Below are positions 58,076 to 64,000 of a stretch of 64,000 nt of DNA, piece after piece. The DNA comes from CAWAND01 sp963727915. GTDB lineage: Bacteria > Chloroflexota > Anaerolineae > Anaerolineales > E44-bin32. The notes under the pieces are model-generated. The model was not told the origin of the DNA. It did no database searches and saw nothing but the letters and a program-made list of their open reading frames with translations. Made by a program: the position numbers and the translations under genes. The first letter of the stretch is position 1, and every line of letters begins with the position of its first letter. Location: contig CAVSID010000004.1 of the NCBI GenBank assembly GCA_963727915.1, forward strand, positions 558,001 to 622,000, written 5' to 3'.

Positions 58076-58085
58076 GGTGAATGAC

Positions 58086-59138
58086 ATGGATGTCTACGAC
58101 CTCGGTACCGTGACCTGGAGAGAAAGCCAGCTCTACTATCATGCGCTGGCTCACCTGGGGCGTTCCGGGCTGCTCCTGCTCCAGCCGGCCTCTCCCTACG
58201 TCTGCCTCGGCTTCCACCAGGACGCCCGCAAAGAAGTCGACCTCGACTATGTGCGAGCAGACCGGGCTGCCGCTTTTCCGCCGCGAAGTGGGCGGCGGGG
58301 CCGTCTATCTCGATCGGGGCCAACTGTTCTACCAGTTCGTCTTTCACAAGGACGACCCGGCGCTGCCTGCGTCCAAGGACGCCTTCTATCGCAAGTTCCT
58401 GGCGCCGGCTGTGCAGACCTTCCAGGATTTCGGCCTGGACGCGGCATTCAAGCCCGTGAACGACATCATCGTGAACGGCCGCAAGATCTCCGGCAACGGT
58501 GCCGCCGAGATCGGCGAGTGCGTGGTGCTGGTCGGCAACTTCATGATGGACTTCAACTACGATCAGATGACCCGCGTGCTGCGGGTGCCCGACGAGAAGT
58601 TTCGTGACAAAATTCACAAATCGCTTCGGGAAAACCTGACCACCATGGGGCGCGAATTGGGCGAGGCGCCTCCGATGCAGGCCATTGCCGAGAGGCTGTT
58701 GGCCAACTCCGAAGAGCTGGTAGGCGGGTGGAATGCGGCCGAAATCGACGGCGAGATCCTGGCCAAGGCCGCCGAGCTATGGGACGATCTACGGCAAGCA
58801 GGAGTGGACCTTCTTCAACGATGCCCGCCAGGAATCCGGGCCGCGAAGTCAAGATCGCCGAGGGCGTGACAGTGGTTCAGAAGGCCGTCAAGCTTCCGGG
58901 CGGATTGGTGCACCTGACGGCCGACAAGCGTGACGGCCGAATCTACGGCGTCCATCTTTCGGGCGATTTCTTCATCTATCCCGCAGCATGCCGTGCCTGA
59001 GACTCGAAGCGGCACTCGATGGAGCCGAGCTCGACATGTCGGTCCTGACTGAGACGATTAGCGGCTTCTTCCAGGCGCACGGCATCGAGGCGCCCGGGGA
59101 TTGCACCGCAGGCGCTGGCGGAGGCCATCGTCGGCTGA
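58086..59138 (+). CDS. Lipoate-protein ligase, LplA-type with C-terminal domain
   Basis: An ATP-dependent ligase that attaches lipoate to a carrier Lys. The N-terminal catalytic domain has the lipoyl-AMP motif RREVGGGAVYLDRGQLFYQF and the catalytic Lys in NDIIVNGRKISGNGAAEIG. The C-terminal LplA-C part (58820-59138) reads VVQKAVKLPGGLVHLTADKR and YGVHLSGDFFIYP, ending PQALAEAIVG after a frame repair. Frames shift near 58253, 58790, 58985 and 59100. Both halves in one chain resemble the sLpl(AB) enzyme that lipoylates LbpA in sulfur oxidisers. Its likely substrate is the lipoyl carrier at 51395. Confidence 0.88.
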
Positions 59139-59244
59139 CGATTGTCATCTTCCTCCCGCGCCATGACGTGACGGACAGGTGACTTAACCCACTCCACCGG
59201 GTAGTCGCAATCGCCTACTCTTGCATCGGGAGCAGAGGTTGGAA

Positions 59245-59611
59245 ATGCACGAGCTACCGGTCACCGAGAGCATCCTTGAGATGGTCCAGCGCCACGCCCA
59301 GGCAGCGAATGCCACCCGGGTGACGGATTTGTATTTGGTGATCGGCAAGCTTTCCAGCCTGGTGGACGACTCGATCCAGTTCTATTGGGACATCATCAGC
59401 GAGGGCACGCTTCGCCGAGGGCGCCCGGCTCCATTTCGAGCGCATTCCGGCCGAGCTGTTTTGCCTCGATTGCGGATCCCGCTATGTGATGGCCGACACG
59501 ACCTTCGCCTGCCCTTCCTGCCAGGGAACGCATGTCAAGGTCGTGGCCGGGGACGAATTCCGGCTGGAAGCCATCGACGTCGAAACCCGTGAAGACCAGG
59601 AGCAGAGTTGA
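59245..59611 (+). CDS. hypA: Hydrogenase nickel incorporation protein HypA
   Basis: A nickel metallochaperone of about 121 residues. It opens MHELPVTESILEMVQRHAQA with the Ni-binding His2. After a frameshift near 59415 the zinc site appears as FCLDCGSRYVMADTTFACPS (two C-x2-C pairs). The protein ends EDQEQS at TGA 59609-59611. It starts the hypABFCD maturation run. Confidence 0.93.
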
Positions 59612-59626
59612 AGGCGAGGCCGTGGT

Positions 59627-60294
59627 ATGACGGAACGTGTGGCAGTGGTTGAGAAGATCCTGAGCGCCAACGATCGCCTGGCCGAGGAGAACCGCCGCCG
59701 ATTGGATGACGGGCATGTCTTTGGCGTGAACATCATGGCCTCCCCAGGCGCCGGCAAGACGTCGCTTATCGAGCGCACGCTGGCCGCGCTCGGCAGGCGC
59801 TGGCGGGTGGGCGTGGTCGACGGCGACGTGGCCACCAGCATCGACGCCGACCGGGCGGCGGCGGCCGGGGCGTCGGCGGTCCAGGTCAACACCGGTGGCG
59901 AGTGCCATCTCGACGCTGTGATGCTGCACGGCGCCTTGGCCGAGATGGATCTGGCCAACCTTGACCTGCTGATCGTCGAGAATGTCGGCAACCTGATCTG
60001 CCCGGCCGGCTTCCAGCTCGGCACGCACAAGAGCGTCCTGGTGGCCTCCGTGCCCGAAGGCGACGACAAGCCCTACAAGTATCCCGGGATGTACCGCGGC
60101 GTGCAGGCGCTTGGTGATCAACAAGATCGACCTCCAGCCCTACGTCGAGTTCGACATGGACTACTTCCGACAGCGGCGTCGAAGTGCTCAACCCCGGGCT
60201 GGAGACATTCCCGCTTTCATGCAAGACCGGCGAGGGCCTTCAGGCCTGGGTCGACTGGCTGGAAGGTCATCTCGCCGCACTTCGGGCGGACTAG
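59627..60294 (+). CDS. hypB: Hydrogenase accessory GTPase HypB
   Basis: A GTPase that with HypA delivers nickel to the large subunit, about 221 residues. It has the P-loop MASPGAGKTSLIERTLAALG, the VNTGGECHLDAVMLHGAL metal-site region with Cys and His, and VENVGNLICPAGFQLG. There is no His-rich nickel-storage tail. Frameshifts near 60107 and 60175 hide the G4 motif (VINKIDLQPYVEFD after repair). The stop is TAG 60292-60294. Confidence 0.93.
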
Positions 60295-60306
60295 GGAGTT
60301 CGGATC

Positions 60307-62682
60307 GTGGCAGAGCGGGTCACCGCCTCCGCCGGCCGACGTGCTCGGCACGCGCACTCAGGGCGCTCGGATCCATATCGACGGCATCGTCCAAGGCGTC
60401 GGCTTTCGGCCATTCGTCTACGGACTGGCCCGCCGCCTCGATCTGAGCGGCTGGGTGCGCAACACATCCGCCGGCGTGGATATCGAAGTCGACGGGAGCC
60501 AGTCAGCCCTGGCGGCGTTCGTTGACGGCACTGCGGCTCGAAGCGCCCCCGCTGGCCCAAATCGATTCAGATACAGGTCGAAGCCCAGCCTCTCAACGGG
60601 TTCGAGGATTTCGAGATCGTCGCCTCCCAGCCGGTCGAAGCCGCCTTTCAGCCCATTTCGCCGGACGTGTCGATCTGCCCGGATTGTCTGCGGGAGCTGC
60701 TCGACCCTGAGGACCGCCGCTACCGCTATCCATTCATCAACTGCACCAACTGCGGCCCACGCTTCACCATCATCAAGGACATACCCTACGACCGGCCGCT
60801 GACCACGATGGCGGATTTCGACATGTGCCCCGCGTGCCGGGCCGAATACGAGGATCCGCTCGATCGGCGATTCCACGCCCAGCCGGTGGCCTGCCCAGAT
60901 TGCGGTCCGCAGATCTGGTGCCAGATCAACGGCCAGCTGTCGGGCAGATGGGGATGAAGCGCTCCGCATGGCGCGCGGCGCAGATTCGCGAAGGGCGCAT
61001 CCTGGCCGTCAAGGGGCTGGGCGGTTTCCACCTGGCCTGCGACGCCACCAACGCCGAAGCGGTGGCCGACACTGCGCCAGCGCAAGGGACGGGTCGACAA
61101 GCCCTTCGCGCTGATGATGCCCGATCTGGAGACCGTGCGTCGCCACTGCTACGTCAGACCAGGCCGAGGCCGAGCTGCTCGAGTCCCGCCAGCGCCCGAT
61201 CGTGGTGCTCGATCGGCGGCCGGATTCGCCCCTCGCCGAAGCCCTGGCGCCGGGCCAGACGACGGTTGGGCGTCATGCTGCCCTACACGCCGCTCCATGT
61301 GCTGCTGCTGCGAGCCGGAGCCGGGTTTTCCGGATGCGCTGGTGATGACCAGCGGCAACCTGAGCGAGGAGCCCATCGCCACCGACAACGACGAGGCGCT
61401 CTCCAGGCTCAGCCACATTGGCGGATGCCTTCCTGCTCCACGATCGCCAGATCGAAACCCGCTGCGACGACTCGGTTGTTCGCGTGGACAGGCGCGAAGC
61501 GCCTTACCCGATCCGGCGCTCGCGCGGCTATGCCCCGGCCCCGCTGCCTCTGCCGATCGACATGCCTCCGGTGCTGGCCACCGGGCGCCGAGCTCAAGAA
61601 CACCTTCTGCCTCACCCGGGACCGCTACGCCTTCCTGAGCCACCATATCGGCGACCTGGAAAACTATGAGACGCTGCGAAGCTTTTGAGACCGGGCATTG
61701 CACACTTTGAGCGCCTGTTTCGGAGTCACGCCCAGAGCTGATCGCCTACGACCTGCATCCGGATTACCTGGCCACACGCTACGCCAAGGCTCGATCGCCG
61801 AGATGGCTCTGCCGACCGTCGGCGTCCAGCATCATCACGCCCACGTCGCCGCCGGGATGGCCGACGCCGGGCTTGATGGTTCAATCAAGGTCTTGGGCAT
61901 GGCCTTCGACGGCACCGGCTATGGCGATGACGGCCTGATCTGGGGCGGCGAAGTCCTGTGGGCGGATTACCTGGGCTACCAGCGCTTGTTCCATTTGAAG
62001 GCCTTTCCCATGCCGGGCGGCGACGCGGCCGTGCGGAGCCCTGGCGCCTGGCCCTGGGTCTCCTTCAGGCAGCTTGGGCTCGAGTGGGATCCAGATGCTC
62101 CCTCCCGTTCGCACATGCCTCGGAGCCGAGCGAAGGATCCTGGCCCAGCAACTGGCCCAGGGATTGAACGCCCCGCTGACCACCAGCATGGGGCGCTTGT
62201 TTGACGCTGTCGCTTCGCTTGTCGGCCTGCGCCATGAGGTCAACTACGAAGGCCAGGCCGCCATCGAGCTGGAAGCCATCGCCAATCCGGAGGAGGCCGG
62301 CGCCTACGCTTTCGCCATCGTGCCGACGGCGAGATCGACCCCGGTCCCGGTCATATCGGCCATCATCCATGATGCACTGCGGCGGCACCCCTGCACAGCT
62401 CATCTCCGCCCGCTTCCACCACGGTCTGGCGGACATGGTGACGGAGGTTTGCCTCAAGGCACGCCAGCAGACCATGGGGCGCACAAGGTTGTCTTGAGCG
62501 GAGGCGTGTGGCAAAACCGCCTTCTGCTGAGGCAGGTCGTCACCGATCTGTTCCGGCGTGAGTTCGAAGTCATCGTGCACAGGCAGGTCCCCGCCAACGA
62601 CGGCGGATTGGCGCTGGGCCAGGCGGTCATCGCCGGGGCCCGAGCGGCTGCCGGCCTGGTGCCTGCTGCGGGAGGGTGTTGA
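60307..62682 (+). CDS. hypF: Carbamoyltransferase HypF
   Basis: It makes the thiocarbamate from carbamoyl phosphate that becomes the CN ligands of the NiFe site. Domains in order: acylphosphatase (IDGIVQGVGFRPFVYGLA), zinc finger with repeated C-x2-C (VSICPDCLRELL, CTNCGPRF, MCPACRAEY, ACPDCGPQ), YrdC-like (LAVKGLGGFHLACDATNAEA) and a Kae1-like C-terminal part (VGVQHHHAHVAAGMADAGLD, VLSGGVWQNRLLLRQV). At least ten frameshifts occur between 60330 and 62400, by far the densest cluster in the window. The GTG start at 60307 follows GGGAG. The C-terminal end is intact. Confidence 0.9.
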
Positions 62683-62683
62683 C

Positions 62684-62945
62684 ATGTGTTTGGGTGTGCC
62701 AGGAAAAATCACCGAAATCTATACAGCCGGCGGCCTGAGGATGGGTAAGGTCGATTTCGGCGGTGTGGTCCGGGAGGCCTGTCTGGAGTATGTTCCGGAG
62801 GCCGAAGTCGGCAACTACACCGTGATCCACGTCGGCTTCGCCATCAGCCTGCTGAGCGAAGAAGAGGCGCCTGGCCTCGTTGGAAACCATCAACGAGCTC
62901 ATCGACCTTACCAACGAATTGGGTCCGGAACCGGGGGCGCCATGA
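62684..62945 (+). CDS. hypC: Hydrogenase chaperone HypC
   Basis: A small scaffold of about 87 residues that carries the Fe(CN)2CO precursor with HypD. It starts MCLGVPGKITEIYTAGGLRM with the essential Cys2. A frameshift near 62872 separates the end, which reads SLETINELIDLTNELGPEPG. The stop overlaps the hypD ATG (ATGA). Confidence 0.93.
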
Positions 62946-64000
62946 AGTACGTCACCGAGTACCGCGACGCCGAGAAGGTAGGCCGCGGTGCTGGACGACA
63001 TCCGCGCCACCGTCACGCAGCCTTGGGTCCTGATGGAGATCTGCGGCGGCCAGACGCACGCCATCGTGCGGCACGGAATTGATCAGCTGCTGCCGCCCGA
63101 GATCGAGTTGGTGCACGGCCCTGGCTGCCCGGTGTGCGTCACCCCGCTGGAGCTGATCGACAAGGCCCTGGCGATCGCCGCCATGCCGCAGATGTCATCT
63201 TCACCTCCTATGGCGACATGCTGCGCGTTCCGGGGTCGGGGCAGGACCTGTTCTCGGTCCGCGCCCAGGGCGCCGACGTCGCGTACCGTCTATTCGCCGC
63301 TGGACGCGGTCAAGATCGCCCAGCAGAACCCCGACAAGCAGATCGTGTTTTTCGCCATCGGTTTCGAAACCACGGCGCCCAGCCAACGCCATGAGTGTCG
63401 TCCAGGCCAAGGCACTCGGCCTCACCAATTTCAGCATCCTGGTGTCCCATGTCCGTGTGCCGCCGGCCATGCACGCCATTCTGGGTTCGCCGCAAAACCG
63501 GGTCCAGGGTTTCCTGGCGGCCGGCCACGTGTGCGCCGTGATGGGCTACTGGGAATATCCCCCCATCGCTGAGAGATACGGCGTCCCCATCGTGGTCACC
63601 GGCTTCGAACCGCTGGACATAGTGCTTGGCATCCGCGACACCGTGCGCTTGCTCGAGGCAGGCGAGGCCAAGGTGGCCAACGCTTACGCCCGGGCGGTGA
63701 CCTTCGAGGGCAACCGCCCCGGGCAGGCGGTGATCGACAAGGTGTTCGAGTCCTGCGATCGCAAGTGGCGAGGCGTGGGGATCATCCCACAGAGCGGATG
63801 GTGCCTGCGCCCGGAGTTCGCTGATTTCGACGCTGAAAACCGCTTCCAAGTGGCCCACATCCAGCCGGAAGAATCGCCTCTATGCATCGCCGGCCAGATC
63901 CTGCAGGGCTCTCAAACGGCCGGTGGATTGTCCGGCCTTCGGCAACGAATGCACGCCCGAGCATCCGCTGGGCGCCACGATGGTCTCGTCGGAGGGTGCC
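62942..64000 (+). CDS. hypD: Hydrogenase formation protein HypD (3' end outside window)
   Basis: An iron-sulfur protein that assembles the Fe(CN)2CO unit together with HypC. The cluster and redox Cys are in LMEICGGQTHAIVRHGIDQL and ELVHGPGCPVCVTPLELIDK. Later segments are VFFAIGFETTAPS, GYWEYPPIAERYGVPIVVTG and IPQSGWCLRPEFADFDAENR. Frames shift near 62980, 63200, 63280, 63370 and 63905. Nearly the whole protein is present; the final few residues and stop lie past the edge. hypE is expected downstream. Confidence 0.92.

Noticed and set aside
58602..58619. Rex-like sequence TCGTGAC-AAAA-TTCACAA inside the lipoate ligase gene
   Set aside because: It is a 12/14 match within coding sequence and does not precede a gene start.
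50159..59138. A complete sHdr sulfur-oxidation operon
   Set aside because: No hdrA, hdrB1/B2 or hdrC1/C2 genes are seen; only the accessory carriers and ligase are present alongside hydrogenase genes.
60307..62682. hypF as a true pseudogene or several small genes
   Set aside because: All four domains are present in order with intact motifs; frames change in single-base steps as in other essential genes of this window, so errors explain it better.
1..64000. CRISPR arrays, insertion sequences, integrases or prophage genes
   Set aside because: No regular short repeats with spacers, no transposase or integrase motif and no terminal inverted repeats were found in the window.

Overview
The window looks like a piece of a high-GC, probably uncultured bacterial genome, most likely Chloroflexota and near Anaerolineae. 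This placement is inferred from an NBR1-type Ig-like lipoprotein, a DUF5667-type anti-sigma partner, S/T/P-rich lipoprotein linkers, Rex-like operators and overall gene content. No rRNA or search result supports it. Many conserved genes (rpoB, recA, proS, livM, hypF, hynL and others) are split by single-base frameshifts, while the protein sequence continues in the next frame. I read these as assembly or sequencing indels rather than pseudogenes and annotate each such locus as one gene.

Layout. 1-8 kb: the 5' part of rpoB (minus strand), a GNAT acetyltransferase with a Rex-like operator in its promoter, a CPA2 cation/proton antiporter and a lipoprotein lytic transglycosylase. 8-11 kb: an adenosine kinase / GNAT / adenosylhomocysteinase run. 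11-15 kb: small lipoproteins and recA, whose promoter contains a probable SOS box. 15.8-20.6 kb: a complete branched-chain amino acid type ABC importer (livKHMGF). 20.9-29 kb: proS, a PD-(D/E)XK-like protein, rpiB-tkt, an esterase and an ECF sigma / anti-sigma pair. 29-34 kb: cytochrome bd oxidase, then a folate cluster (folE, PTR1/FolM-like reductase, folB, folK). 34-39 kb: an FAD amine oxidase-like protein, a DapA-family lyase, a cyclase-family hydrolase and an M20 peptidase. 39-48 kb: tRNA-Pro, two tandem SLC13/DASS permeases with different numbers of RCK_C domains, hemW, a Gfo/Idh/MocA oxidoreductase, a PPi-type phosphofructokinase and tRNA-Met.

49.7-64 kb is the most distinctive region. 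An ArsR-type regulator and TusA precede a near-palindromic Rex-like operator. Then come two DsrE-family proteins, a GcvH/LbpA-like lipoyl carrier, a [NiFe] hydrogenase in the order small subunit - Isp1 - Isp2 - large subunit (as in Isp-type, group 1e enzymes), an endopeptidase, a one-chain lipoate-protein ligase and hypABFCD. TusA, DsrE, an LbpA-like carrier and a dedicated lipoate ligase are hallmarks of sulfur trafficking to the sHdr sulfur-oxidation complex, but no hdrA or sHdr core is visible here. The locus therefore suggests a hydrogenase functionally tied to protein-bound sulfur or lipoyl carriers and controlled by cellular redox state. Rex-like sites at the GNAT promoter, the hydrogenase operon and (weakly) cydAB hint at one redox regulon linking H2, oxygen respiration and protein acetylation.
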